Assembly: GCF_947501225.1 (NCBI RefSeq)
Contig: NZ_CANMUW010000013.1
Coordinates: 1 to 64,000 of the forward strand
Reading direction: 5' to 3'
Source: an uncultured Shewanella sp.
Lineage (GTDB): Bacteria; Pseudomonadota; Gammaproteobacteria; Enterobacterales; Shewanellaceae
DNA: 64,000 nucleotides
Shown here: positions 1 through 8,446 of the stretch, one piece after another
Position numbering within the stretch: position 1 is the stretch's first letter
Layout: every line of letters starts with the position of its first letter
Program-made: the position numbers and the translations under genes
Notes under the pieces: model-generated
What the model saw: only the letters and a program-made list of their open reading frames with translations
Told to the model about the DNA's origin: nothing
Database searches by the model: none

Positions 1-58
1 AACCCCAGGTTCGCCTGTCCCTGCCACATGTTGATACGACGGGCGCGCTGATGAACCA
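1..58 (-). repeat. Extra copy 1 of the OMP gene 3' end (partial)
   Basis: This segment matches 135-193 base for base over its length, and its first 30 bases match 254-283, the end of the intact barrel gene to its right. Read on the minus strand it encodes RARRINMWQGQANLGLKF, a C-terminal beta-strand ending. No gene body lies upstream of it (59-134 is non-coding flank), so it is a detached gene tail. It runs out of the window on the left. Confidence 0.85.
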
Positions 59-78
59 GTCACATATTATCGGAAATT

Positions 79-193
79 ACTATCCACTCTATGCACTATT
101 CCACACTGAAGCCAGAACTTAAAACTTAAACTTTAACCCCAGGTTCGCCTGTCCCTGCCACATGTTGATACGACGGGCGCGCTGATGAACCAG
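79..193 (-). repeat. Extra copy 2 of the OMP gene 3' end plus flank
   Basis: Positions 79-134 match 198-253 with one difference near base 91 (t versus a), and 135-164 match 254-283. The unit therefore holds the last codons of an outer-membrane protein (minus strand, ending INMWQGQANLGLKFKF then stop) plus its downstream flank. Spacing between successive tails is 134 bp and then 119 bp. In-frame reading upstream of the tail meets a TAG stop after about nine codons, so this copy is not a gene by itself. Confidence 0.85.
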
Positions 194-237
194 CCTAACT
201 ATCCACTCTAAGCACTATTCCACACTGAAGCCAGAAC

Positions 238-867
238 TTAAAACTTAAACTTTAACCCCAGGTTCGCCTGTCCCTGCCACATGATATCGGCGCTGATTGA
301 CCATAGGCACTCTCCACCGTCACAAAACAGAGCACTGCTGCTATTTACAAATGTGGCATAGCCTCTGGCATCTGCAAACAGTGAGAAGGCCTCGGTCATC
401 TGGTACTCGATGCCGGCCCCGAAGCCCATTGAAAATCGCGACTCGGTCGAGTAATCGTCACCCGGACGCATCTGAGTCAAACCTAAACTTGCCGTTACAT
501 ATGGCCTTAAATTGCCATTGGGGAAATAGAGCGAACCACCGAGATGAAAGTAATCCACATTTAAATCAGTAATGATGTCAGGGCTGAAACTGCCGCCGCT
601 TCTAAGGTCTGTGCCTTGATGGCTATAGAGGAAGTAGATATCTCCCGGATCTATTGTCGTAATCCCCGCCATGAAGCCGTAATGTCCGGACTCAGAGATC
701 TTTAATGCTCCCGGCTCTCCCGTATTTTCTGCGGTGACATCAAACTCGCTGGCACCGAAACTATAACCACCGAAGGGGGCGACAAATGCCTCGGCCACAG
801 CCGAAGCGGGGAGCAGGGTCGACGCCGCAAATAACACTGAAAACGGTAACAGCTTTGTGATTTTCAT
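238..867 (-). CDS. Outer-membrane beta-barrel protein
   Basis: Predicted small porin-like beta-barrel of the outer membrane, 209 aa from the ATG at 867. That start is preceded by AAAGGA at good spacing and opens a signal peptide (MKITKLLPFSVLF...ASAVAEA); an upstream in-frame start would put 20 unlikely residues ahead of it. The mature part alternates polar and hydrophobic residues, is rich in Gly, Tyr and Phe, and ends LGLKFKF, the terminal Phe expected of a Bam-assembled barrel. The ending and downstream flank are duplicated to the left. The fold resembles the OmpA/OmpW-like 8-strand group, but I cannot assign a substrate or precise family. Confidence 0.75.
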   Translation of the reverse strand: MKITKLLPFSVLFAASTLLPASAVAEAFVAPFGGYSFGASEFDVTAENTGEPGALKISESGHYGFMAGITTIDPGDIYFLYSHQGTDLRSGGSFSPDIITDLNVDYFHLGGSLYFPNGNLRPYVTASLGLTQMRPGDDYSTESRFSMGFGAGIEYQMTEAFSLFADARGYATFVNSSSALFCDGGECLWSISADIMWQGQANLGLKFKF

Positions 868-998
868 AACAAATCCTTTTCTGTAAACGACAATATCATG
901 CCTGTTAAATGCCACAAGTATACACATGACGACTCAACACAACCTTTTCCATACCGCCCGTAAGTGACTGATAAGCCAATTACAAATTTGTGAGAAGC

Positions 999-1781
999 TT
1001 AACGCATTCCTCTGTCACTCTTCACCCTGTCGTAAGCCGACTGAATATCTTGTGCTTTCACTTTGGCAAGTTCCATCATCTCTTGTGGTAACCCCTTGGC
1101 CACCAGCTTATCGGGATGGTGCTCATTCATTAACTTACGATAGCTGCGCTTAACCTCCTGATCCGAGGCAGCCTCGGTCAGCCCCAACAGATCATAGGCA
1201 TCTTCAACCGTGGTCTGTTGATTATTGCCTCCCTTATGGAAGTTAAATTCGGCTTGCCAACGTTTCAGCAATTCGTCCAACTGGCCGGCGCTGAAACCTA
1301 ACTCTTGAGCCACAGTTAACAAAACGGCGTGCTCTTTAGGATCGAGCTTAGCGTCAGATAATGCAGTCTGGATCTGGATCTCCAGAAACATCTGCAGCAA
1401 CTCTTTACGCCCCATGGAGATGAGCCGGAACGTTTTAAGGCAAGCCTTGATATCGAAATCGCTCGCCTTCCCCTCTTTAAACGCAGCTTGTGCCTCCTTC
1501 CTGGCCTCCCCCTTAAGCTGCATCTGATCCATCAACAGCGTAGCGATACGAATATCGTTTTCGGTAACCTGGCCCGAGGCCTTTGCGACATGACCCATCA
1601 CCGCAAAGGTGGTATTAAAAAAGAGTGTCTGTCTGTTTGCGCCTTTACCTATGATGCCACTGAGCTCGGCACTTTTCTTATCATAAAGATGGCCTAGCCA
1701 GAGGCCTATCAGACCACCAATGATTCGACCAAACATGAAGCCGATTGCAAAGCCAAAAAACTTACCCCAAATACGCATCAA
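999..1781 (-). CDS. djlA: DjlA, membrane-anchored DnaJ-like co-chaperone
   Basis: Inner-membrane J-domain protein expected to stimulate DnaK at the membrane. The 260 aa show an N-terminal Gly-rich membrane segment (residues about 4-32, FGFAIGFMFGRIIGGLIG), a central TerB-like helical domain (about 50-180) and a C-terminal J domain (about 190-258) with the essential HPD triad in NEHHPDKL. The type III J-protein layout and length match DjlA. It starts at tandem ATGs (1781/1778) and lies 69 bp downstream of murU in the same orientation, so it may share the amgK-murU transcript. DjlA is also found next to the LptD cluster in other gammaproteobacteria. Confidence 0.93.
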   Translation of the reverse strand: MMRIWGKFFGFAIGFMFGRIIGGLIGLWLGHLYDKKSAELSGIIGKGANRQTLFFNTTFAVMGHVAKASGQVTENDIRIATLLMDQMQLKGEARKEAQAAFKEGKASDFDIKACLKTFRLISMGRKELLQMFLEIQIQTALSDAKLDPKEHAVLLTVAQELGFSAGQLDELLKRWQAEFNFHKGGNNQQTTVEDAYDLLGLTEAASDQEVKRSYRKLMNEHHPDKLVAKGLPQEMMELAKVKAQDIQSAYDRVKSDRGMR

Positions 1782-1850
1782 TAAACCTTAATCATAAAAA
1801 AGTGGACTTCCGAAAACTAATCTTGAATCCATAACAGCCTGTATCAGCCC

Positions 1851-2540
1851 CTAACGCTTACTCTTCTGTCGGCGCTCGAGTTTTAATAAACGCTCCTTAG
1901 TTCCTACATCACACCAAAAACCGGTGAAATGGGAACCGGAAACGGCCTTCAATGCCATCTTCTCCCTTAACAGAGGAGCTAGCGGAAAACCATCATCGGG
2001 AGTGCCTTCAAAAATAGAAGGGTGATAGATCCCCATGCCGGAAAATGTTAATGCCGACTCATCGTTATGCGGAGCCGGAGAAACCAGGCCATCTCTGAGT
2101 GGAAAATCCCCTTCCGGATGCTGCTCAGGATTATCTACCAGCCATAGATGAGCCAGTTTACCATCTAACGGGTCCCCCATACTGAAGTCGGGAAATGTTG
2201 GTAACTCATCGATAAATATATCGCCGTTGATAACCAAAAAAGGCACATCTCCCAATAAGGGGAGAGCTTGCTTGATTCCGCCGCCGGTCTCTAATGCTAC
2301 AGACTCGGCACTGTAACGAATACTCACTCCCCATCTTTTACCGCAGCCCAAGGCTTGAACCAGTTTTTCGCCAAGCCAGGCATGGTTGACCACTATCTCA
2401 CTGATCCCGGCTTGAGCCAACCGCTCAATGTGGTAGACGATCAGTGGTTTGCCGTCGACTTTGACCAGTGGTTTCGGAATGGAATCGGTAAGGGGGCGTA
2501 GCCGCTCCCCGCGCCCCGCCGCTAAGATCATCGCCTTCAT
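1851..2540 (-). CDS. murU: MurU, N-acetylmuramate-1-phosphate uridylyltransferase
   Basis: Nucleotidyltransferase predicted to convert MurNAc-1-phosphate and UTP to UDP-MurNAc in the cell-wall recycling route that bypasses de novo synthesis. The N-terminus has the sugar-nucleotidyltransferase signature MILAAGRGERLRPLTD followed by PKPLVKVDGKPL, and INGDIF carries the metal-binding Asp. At 229 aa it is the short single-domain form, as in Pseudomonas MurU. Its ATG overlaps the amgK stop by 4 bp (ATGA), showing translational coupling with the kinase that would supply its substrate. A generic sugar-phosphate nucleotidyltransferase is the alternative, but the amgK pairing favours MurU. Confidence 0.88.
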   Translation of the reverse strand: MKAMILAAGRGERLRPLTDSIPKPLVKVDGKPLIVYHIERLAQAGISEIVVNHAWLGEKLVQALGCGKRWGVSIRYSAESVALETGGGIKQALPLLGDVPFLVINGDIFIDELPTFPDFSMGDPLDGKLAHLWLVDNPEQHPEGDFPLRDGLVSPAPHNDESALTFSGMGIYHPSIFEGTPDDGFPLAPLLREKMALKAVSGSHFTGFWCDVGTKERLLKLERRQKSKR

Positions 2541-3541
2541 AGTTTCTCCTTGAAACCAGGTATTATCAGCGACTCGATCCAGTGAGCAAACGAAGATAGC
2601 TCAGGGTAACGCCCTGAAACATCTTGGATATATTCCAGGGTTAATGGAATATCATTCATATAAGCTGGCTTGTTATCCCTGTAATTCAGTCTGGCAAAGA
2701 TACCTGCGGCCTTTATATGACGCTGTAGCCCCATCAGATCGAACCACCTGCGGTAGGTAGCCACACTTAGGCCCTTATCGATTACCCCAGACTCAAGCTG
2801 CTGCTCGTAGTGTTGTAGCATCAGCCTTTCAACCAGCTCTTCCGGCCAACGAATATAGCAATCTCTCAGCAGAGAAACCGCATCATAGGTTACCGGTCCT
2901 ATTACTGCATCCTGGAAATCGATAACGCTCAGCTTTTCATTGTCCAGCATCAGATTACGGCTATGATAATCCCGATGCATCCCCACCTTGGGCTGCTGTG
3001 CGGCGTTATTAATCAATAGGGTATAAACGCCATCCAACATAGTTCGCGTTGTGGCATCGACTTCTATGTTGAGGTGATGATTTATCAACCAATCAGTAAA
3101 AATGTCCAGCTCTCGCTTCACAAATTCATCATCGTATAGAGGCAGTGCTGTTTCACCGTCGTCCATAACTGAAGCGACCCGGTTCAGTAGGGTTAACGCC
3201 TGCCCATAATACTTGTCTACATTATCAATGGTTAATACAGACAGAAGCTGCATATCTCCCAGGTCACTCAACAGGAGAAAGCCTTCTTCGGCATTTATTT
3301 CAATCACTTGAGGCACATCAACACCTTTGCCTCTGAGTGCATTAGCCAATTTAACAAAGGGCATAACTTTGATGAGTTTTGGAGGCGAGTCCATAACAAT
3401 GAAGCTTTCATCACCATGCCTAACCCTGAAATAGCGCCTGAAACTGGCGTCTCCGGAGATAAGCTCAGGGGCGACCTGGCTATCGAAAATGTGGTTCAGC
3501 CATGCATTTAAAGCAAGAAATCTGGGATCTGACAAGGGCAC
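2537..3541 (-). CDS. amgK: AmgK, anomeric N-acetylmuramate/GlcNAc kinase
   Basis: Aminoglycoside-phosphotransferase-fold kinase predicted to phosphorylate MurNAc (and GlcNAc) at the anomeric position, feeding MurU. The 334 aa include the APH catalytic loop GMHRDYHSRNLMLD (about residue 215) and the metal-binding VIDFQDAVIGP just after it. The start appears to be GTG at 3541; a nearby ATG is out of frame. The gene diverges from lptD, with about 150 bp between them. The same amgK-murU pair sits beside lptD in Pseudomonas, which supports the assignment over a generic phosphotransferase. Confidence 0.88.
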   Translation of the reverse strand: MPLSDPRFLALNAWLNHIFDSQVAPELISGDASFRRYFRVRHGDESFIVMDSPPKLIKVMPFVKLANALRGKGVDVPQVIEINAEEGFLLLSDLGDMQLLSVLTIDNVDKYYGQALTLLNRVASVMDDGETALPLYDDEFVKRELDIFTDWLINHHLNIEVDATTRTMLDGVYTLLINNAAQQPKVGMHRDYHSRNLMLDNEKLSVIDFQDAVIGPVTYDAVSLLRDCYIRWPEELVERLMLQHYEQQLESGVIDKGLSVATYRRWFDLMGLQRHIKAAGIFARLNYRDNKPAYMNDIPLTLEYIQDVSGRYPELSSFAHWIESLIIPGFKEKL

Positions 3542-3562
3542 CTCATGGCTCTTATGGAAAAA

Positions 3563-3581
3563 TTGCTTTATTATAAAGCAA
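3563..3581. repeat. Inverted repeat in the amgK-lptD divergent promoter region
   Basis: TTGCTTTA and TAAAGCAA form perfect 8-bp arms around a 3-bp centre between the two divergent genes. It could be an operator or part of overlapping -10 regions. Just to the right, GGAAAC at 3585 followed by TCTCGA at 3605 is loosely sigma-E-like, as expected for an lptD promoter, but the match is too weak to call. Confidence 0.45.
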
Positions 3582-3695
3582 AATGGAAACAGCTAATAAG
3601 CTCAATCTCGATATTTAGCTGTGTTGCCTCAAACTAGCGGCAACTTTTCTCACCAATATTTGTCCAGACTAAGAAATCATATAAAACGACTTAAG

Positions 3696-6017
3696 ATGCA
3701 GATCCGTTATTTATTGGCACTAAGCCTACTTCCCCAATTAGTCTTGGCTGAAGAAAAAGAAGTCTCAACCAATACCGATACCCAATGTATCGTAGAGCCA
3801 CCGGTTCCCCGTTTGTCGATTCCACAGAGCGATGTAAAGCTTGATCTTCAGGAGATCCGCATCATATCCGATCGCACAGAAGCACAGATGGGAAAACAAG
3901 CCAAATTTAATGGTGATGTTTCATTCAGCCAGGGCGAACGCAATATCGCTGCAGATGAGGCCATTTTAGATCAAGAGTCGGAACGATTAGACGCAAATGG
4001 CAATCTGGTATTTCAGGATCAGATGTTTACCGTCACGGCAGATTCACTGGTTGCCGAGATGCGCAGCAATAGTGCCACCCTGTCGGGAGCGCAATACTGG
4101 TTACATGGCCAGCAGATCCATGGAGATGCAGAAAAGCTGGAGATCACTCCGGACAACAACCTCTATCTGACCAAGACCAACTTTACTACCTGCCCCCCAG
4201 AAGACACCTCTTGGTTACTCGAAGCCGAGACGATAAAAATTGACAGTGAAGAGGAGTGGGGAGAGTTATGGGATGCCAAACTGAAAATAGGTAATGTACC
4301 GGTTCTCTATATTCCCTATATGACGATCCCGGTTTCGGATAAACGTAAGTCAGGCTTTCTGTTTCCGACCTTCAGCACCAGCACAACAAATGGTGTAGAA
4401 GTTGCCACTCCCTATTATTGGAATATAGCCCCTGAGTACGATCTTACCTTCACGCCCCATTATATGTCTGCCCGTGGGCTGTTTTTAAAGAGTGACTTCA
4501 GATACCTCGCCGGCGACGCTCAGCAGGGCCGCCTCAATGTCGAGTACCTTGGAAACGATGATCTGTTAGCTAACTCGCCTAATCGTTATCTCTATCATTG
4601 GGAGCACAGTGGTGCCATCGATGACAATTGGCGGGTACTGGCTAACTATACCGATGTATCGGACAACAACTACTTCAATGACTTAAAGTCGGATGTACAA
4701 CGAGCTACCGATAATCAGTTGACCCGAATCGGTGAAGCCAGTTACTTCGAAAAAAACTGGGATTTCAACGCCAGAGTACAAGATATTAAGGTACTGGGCG
4801 AAGATGAGAAGCCTTACCAGGTCATGCCACAACTGGGATTCAACTACCGTGCTCCTGACATCTGGAATGGATTAGATTTTGGCTTCTTGAGTGAAGTAAC
4901 CAATTTTGAGCATGAAGATAGTGACAAGACGACCGCCACCCGTCTTCATTTTGAACCCAGCATCTCGCTACCACTCCATGGACCGGCCGGCTCTTTAACC
5001 AGTGAGCTGAAACTGCTTCAGACCTACTACTGGCAGGAAGATAACAGAGTCGATACCAATGAAGAGCTGGATAGTCAGGTTAACCGAACCCTGCCGCAGG
5101 TACGGATCCATGGCCAGATTAACTTCGAAAGGTTTACTGACTACTTCAACGAAAACTACCGTCAAACTCTGGAGCCTCAGTTCCAATACCTCTATGTCGG
5201 ATATGAAGATCAATCGAATATCGGAGTTTATGATACCGCCCAACTTCAAGAAGACTATTTCGGACTGTTCCGTGAACGGCGCTTTTCAGGGCTGGACAGG
5301 GTCGCCGATGCAAATCAGATGACCTTAGGTTTAACCACCCGCTTGTTTGATTCTCATAACATCGAGAAGTTTAAGTTTAGTCTGGGTCAGATTTTTTACT
5401 TCCAGGATAGCCGGGTCGGAATCACAGACTCTGCATTTCAAGGTGAAACCTTTTCTCAGGAAAATACCTCAAACTCAGTGTTAGCGGCAGAACTCAATAC
5501 TCAACTCCACCGGGATTGGTATATGAGCGGTGCGATTCAATATGATACGACCGAGAGTGAGAATAAGAAGAGTGAGGTTACCCTCGACTTCCGTCCGGGA
5601 GCCAATAAACTGCTTCAATTCAGTTACCGTTATGTCCCCGATCTGCTGAACAGCAACACCAACGAATCGGTTAATATCTCACAGGCCGGTATGCGGGGAG
5701 CATGGCCGCTTAATGACAGCCTTTACTTGGTCGGTAACTGGTATTACGATCTCAACGAGAGCAGAAGTGTGGAAACCTACGCCGGTTTCCAGTATGAGTC
5801 CTGCTGCTGGGCCTTGCGTTTAAGTTATCATTACCGAATCAAGACCAACTATGATGATGATTATAATCCGGTATTGGATAACAGAGAGCTGTTTGAGAGC
5901 GGCTTATATCTTAATTTTGTGATAAAAGGACTAGGAGGCTCGGGTCCGTTAGGTGTATCAGACATGCTTAACGATGGTCTATTTAATTACCGAAAGCCCC
6001 TTTATCTTAAAAACTAG
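3696..6017 (+). CDS. lptD: LptD, LPS-assembly outer-membrane translocon
   Basis: Outer-membrane barrel that, with LptE, inserts lipopolysaccharide into the outer leaflet. I take the ATG at 3696 (773 aa) because it opens a signal peptide (MQIRYLLALSLLPQLVLA then EE); an in-frame GTG at 3621 would precede it with 25 non-signal residues. An N-terminal OstA/jellyroll domain (about 40-190) precedes a long beta-barrel. Four Cys sit at 31, 166, 703 and 704 (TQC, TTCPPED, ESCCW), matching the two-disulfide pattern of E. coli LptD. It is followed by surA at 120 bp, the usual order. A SurA-dependent client encoded beside its chaperone is biologically consistent. Confidence 0.96.
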   Translation: MQIRYLLALSLLPQLVLAEEKEVSTNTDTQCIVEPPVPRLSIPQSDVKLDLQEIRIISDRTEAQMGKQAKFNGDVSFSQGERNIAADEAILDQESERLDANGNLVFQDQMFTVTADSLVAEMRSNSATLSGAQYWLHGQQIHGDAEKLEITPDNNLYLTKTNFTTCPPEDTSWLLEAETIKIDSEEEWGELWDAKLKIGNVPVLYIPYMTIPVSDKRKSGFLFPTFSTSTTNGVEVATPYYWNIAPEYDLTFTPHYMSARGLFLKSDFRYLAGDAQQGRLNVEYLGNDDLLANSPNRYLYHWEHSGAIDDNWRVLANYTDVSDNNYFNDLKSDVQRATDNQLTRIGEASYFEKNWDFNARVQDIKVLGEDEKPYQVMPQLGFNYRAPDIWNGLDFGFLSEVTNFEHEDSDKTTATRLHFEPSISLPLHGPAGSLTSELKLLQTYYWQEDNRVDTNEELDSQVNRTLPQVRIHGQINFERFTDYFNENYRQTLEPQFQYLYVGYEDQSNIGVYDTAQLQEDYFGLFRERRFSGLDRVADANQMTLGLTTRLFDSHNIEKFKFSLGQIFYFQDSRVGITDSAFQGETFSQENTSNSVLAAELNTQLHRDWYMSGAIQYDTTESENKKSEVTLDFRPGANKLLQFSYRYVPDLLNSNTNESVNISQAGMRGAWPLNDSLYLVGNWYYDLNESRSVETYAGFQYESCCWALRLSYHYRIKTNYDDDYNPVLDNRELFESGLYLNFVIKGLGGSGPLGVSDMLNDGLFNYRKPLYLKN

Positions 6018-6136
6018 CAAAACAATTATTTTTTAGATGAACCATGAGTAAGACCTATAGTCCAACTCTTGATAATAGGATTTAACCGGCATCGTTTAAT
6101 GCCGTACAGACGTTAATATGCCAAGGATTTTTGTTG

Positions 6137-7441
6137 ATGAAACCCTGTAAACATTTGATTTTTGCCTTTCTTACCCTGGCAATGAGCCACACAGTTCAAG
6201 CTAAAGTGGAGCCTCTGGATCGTGTCACTGTTCAGATAAATGAAGGCATTGTGCTGGAGAGCGAGATAGCCAGCATGATAGAGACCGTAAAAGCCAATGC
6301 CATCTCGGCTGAACAGGCTCTTCCATCGGATCAAGCACTAAGAACTCAGGTCATCGAACGTTTGATTATGACCCGACTACAGATGCAGATGGCCGATAGA
6401 ATAGGCTTGCATATCGGAGACCTTCAGCTGGATCAGACCATAAGTAACATTGCGAAAGAGCAAAAGCTAACTGTCGATCAGATGAAGGAGAAGATCGGCG
6501 AAGAGGGGATGAGCTGGAACCAGTACCGTGAACAGTTACGTAAAGAGATCACCTTAGGCGAGATACAACGTATTCAGGTTCAGCGCCGTATTCAGGTCTC
6601 ACCTCAAGAGATTAACAACTTAGTCAAACTCATCGAGGAGCAGGGTCTACAGCAGGTTGAGTTCCAGATAGGGCACATACTGATTGAAGTACCAAGCAGT
6701 CCAAGTAGTGAAGAGCTTCAAAAATCGAGTGACCGTGCCAATACAGTATTAAACCGTATCAAGAGTGGCGATGACTTCCGCCGCACAGCGATAGCGGCTT
6801 CGGCTGGTCCAAAGGCTCTGGAGGGCGGTGTATGGGATTACATGAACGTCAACGAGATGCCAACACTTTTTGCCGAGGTGCTGGGTGGCGCTAAGACCGG
6901 TGATATCATAGGTCCAATCCGAAGCGGAGCCGGATTCCATATCATCAAGGTTCTCGATGCCCGTGGCCTTCAGACCAAAGAGATTGATGAAGTCAGATCA
7001 AGACACATTTTGATCAAGCCATCACCGATCCTTTCTGAAGAGCGAGCCAAGGCGATGCTCGATAAGTTCGTGGAACAGATTCGTTCAGGTGATGCAGACT
7101 TTGCCGCCCTTGCCCGTCAATACTCTGAAGATCCTGGGTCCGCTGCTAAAGGTGGCGAACTTGGCTGGGCCGATCCATCTGTCTATGTGCCCGCATTCGC
7201 GCAAACCTTGAATGCACTTGAAATAGATGAGATCAGTGAACCATTTCGCTCTACTCACGGCTGGCATATAGTTCAGCTTGAAGAGCGTCGAAAAACAGAT
7301 GCAACAGATAAATTTAATACCAATCGGGCGCACCAACTTATTTTCCGCCGTAAGTTTAATGAAGAACTACAAAACTGGCTGGATGAGATGAGATCTGAAG
7401 CGTATATCGAAGTTTTCGATGCCGACTTTAATCGAGGTTAA
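6137..7441 (+). CDS. surA: SurA, periplasmic chaperone and peptidyl-prolyl isomerase
   Basis: Periplasmic chaperone that carries unfolded outer-membrane proteins, including LptD, to the Bam complex. The ATG at 6137 is preceded by AAGGA at 6123-6127 and starts a signal peptide (MKPCKHLIFAFLTLAMSHTVQA); two TTG codons just upstream are less likely. Of 434 aa, about 25-165 form the SurA N-terminal domain, followed by two parvulin domains (about 175-275 and 285-385; the second has SRHILIKPSP and GGELGWADP) and a short C-terminal helix. The length equals that of E. coli SurA. A small hairpin (6087-6104, CGGCAT/ATGCCG arms) lies between lptD and surA. Confidence 0.96.
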   Translation: MKPCKHLIFAFLTLAMSHTVQAKVEPLDRVTVQINEGIVLESEIASMIETVKANAISAEQALPSDQALRTQVIERLIMTRLQMQMADRIGLHIGDLQLDQTISNIAKEQKLTVDQMKEKIGEEGMSWNQYREQLRKEITLGEIQRIQVQRRIQVSPQEINNLVKLIEEQGLQQVEFQIGHILIEVPSSPSSEELQKSSDRANTVLNRIKSGDDFRRTAIAASAGPKALEGGVWDYMNVNEMPTLFAEVLGGAKTGDIIGPIRSGAGFHIIKVLDARGLQTKEIDEVRSRHILIKPSPILSEERAKAMLDKFVEQIRSGDADFAALARQYSEDPGSAAKGGELGWADPSVYVPAFAQTLNALEIDEISEPFRSTHGWHIVQLEERRKTDATDKFNTNRAHQLIFRRKFNEELQNWLDEMRSEAYIEVFDADFNRG

Positions 7442-7446
7442 TCATA

Positions 7447-8433
7447 TTGACGACTAAACGAATTGCCATTACCCCGGGTGAGCCCGCAGGAATTGGCCCA
7501 GATTTAGTTATCCAACTAGCTCAGCAGGCCTGGCCTGCTGAGCTAGTTGTTTGCGCCGATCCTGAACTTTTGTCCGGCAGAGCCAAAAAGCTCGGACTTC
7601 CACTCCAGCTTAGACCCTATCAGCCTAATCTGGAGCCAAAGCCCCAAGAAGCCGGAACACTGACACTGGCCCCCTTTTCGTTGCTTACCGAGTCACAGTG
7701 TGGTCAGCTCGATGAGCAAAATAGTGCCTATGTCGTTGAAACCTTACGTTATGCCGGCGAAAAAAACATGAACGGCGAGTTCGATGCGGTCGTCACCGGT
7801 CCGGTACATAAAGGGATCATCAATCAGTCTGGTATCCCCTTTAGCGGTCATACTGAATTTTTTGCTAATCAGGCAAACTGTCAGGATGTCGTAATGATGC
7901 TGGCGGCTCCGGGTCTACATGTAGCATTAGTCACGACCCATATCCCGTTAGCCTATGTATCTAAGGCGATTACCCGCGACAGGTTGCATCAGATAGTGAA
8001 GATTCTGCACTCTGATCTGGTCAGCAAATTCGCGATTAAGCAGCCTAAGATATATGTCTGTGGACTTAATCCCCATGCCGGCGAAGATGGCCATCTGGGA
8101 CGGGAGGAGATCGATACCATCATACCCGCACTCGAAGAGTTACGCGGTGAAGGGATGCATATCGTCGGACCACTACCTGCCGATACCATTTTTCAAAAGA
8201 AATATCTGGAAGATGCCGATGTTATCTTAGCCATGTATCATGATCAGGGCTTGCCCGTGCTAAAATCCCAGGGATTTGGCAGCTCTGTTAATATTACCTT
8301 AGGGCTTCCCTATATTCGCACATCTGTCGACCACGGTACCGCACTGGAACTTGCCGGTACCGGCCAAGCAGACATAGGAAGTTTTGTCTGCGCACTTAAT
8401 AAAGCCATTGATCTGGCTGCAAATGCTGAGTAG
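7447..8433 (+). CDS. pdxA: PdxA, 4-hydroxythreonine-4-phosphate dehydrogenase
   Basis: NAD-dependent oxidation of 4-phosphohydroxy-L-threonine in DXP-dependent pyridoxal phosphate synthesis; cytosolic and metal dependent. The 328 aa start at TTG 7447, six bases after the surA stop, with GAGG at about 10 bp; the first residues MTTKRIAITPGEPAGIGPDL match the family. Metal-binding His residues are visible in SGHTEFFA, NPHAGEDGHLG and AMYHDQG. It sits between surA and rsmA as in enterics. Oddity: codons 23-35 contain a perfect 37-bp palindrome (7513-7549), described separately. Confidence 0.95.
   Translation: MTTKRIAITPGEPAGIGPDLVIQLAQQAWPAELVVCADPELLSGRAKKLGLPLQLRPYQPNLEPKPQEAGTLTLAPFSLLTESQCGQLDEQNSAYVVETLRYAGEKNMNGEFDAVVTGPVHKGIINQSGIPFSGHTEFFANQANCQDVVMMLAAPGLHVALVTTHIPLAYVSKAITRDRLHQIVKILHSDLVSKFAIKQPKIYVCGLNPHAGEDGHLGREEIDTIIPALEELRGEGMHIVGPLPADTIFQKKYLEDADVILAMYHDQGLPVLKSQGFGSSVNITLGLPYIRTSVDHGTALELAGTGQADIGSFVCALNKAIDLAANAE
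7513..7549. repeat. Perfect 37-bp palindrome inside pdxA
   Basis: Arms of 18 bp (CAACTAGCTCAGCAGGCC and its exact reverse complement) flank a single T at 7531. In frame it encodes QLAQQAWPAELV, a normal PdxA stretch near residue 23. A single-base loop means RNA would fold with the inner pairs opened, but still as a very stable hairpin about 70 bases into the message. No U tract follows, so it is not an intrinsic terminator. Confidence 0.95.
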
Positions 8434-8446
8434 TTGAAAATACGTA

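Noticed and set aside
7513..7549. pdxA palindrome read as a terminator or insertion-sequence end
   Set aside because: No T run follows, the reading frame is intact and encodes the expected PdxA residues, and no target duplication is seen.
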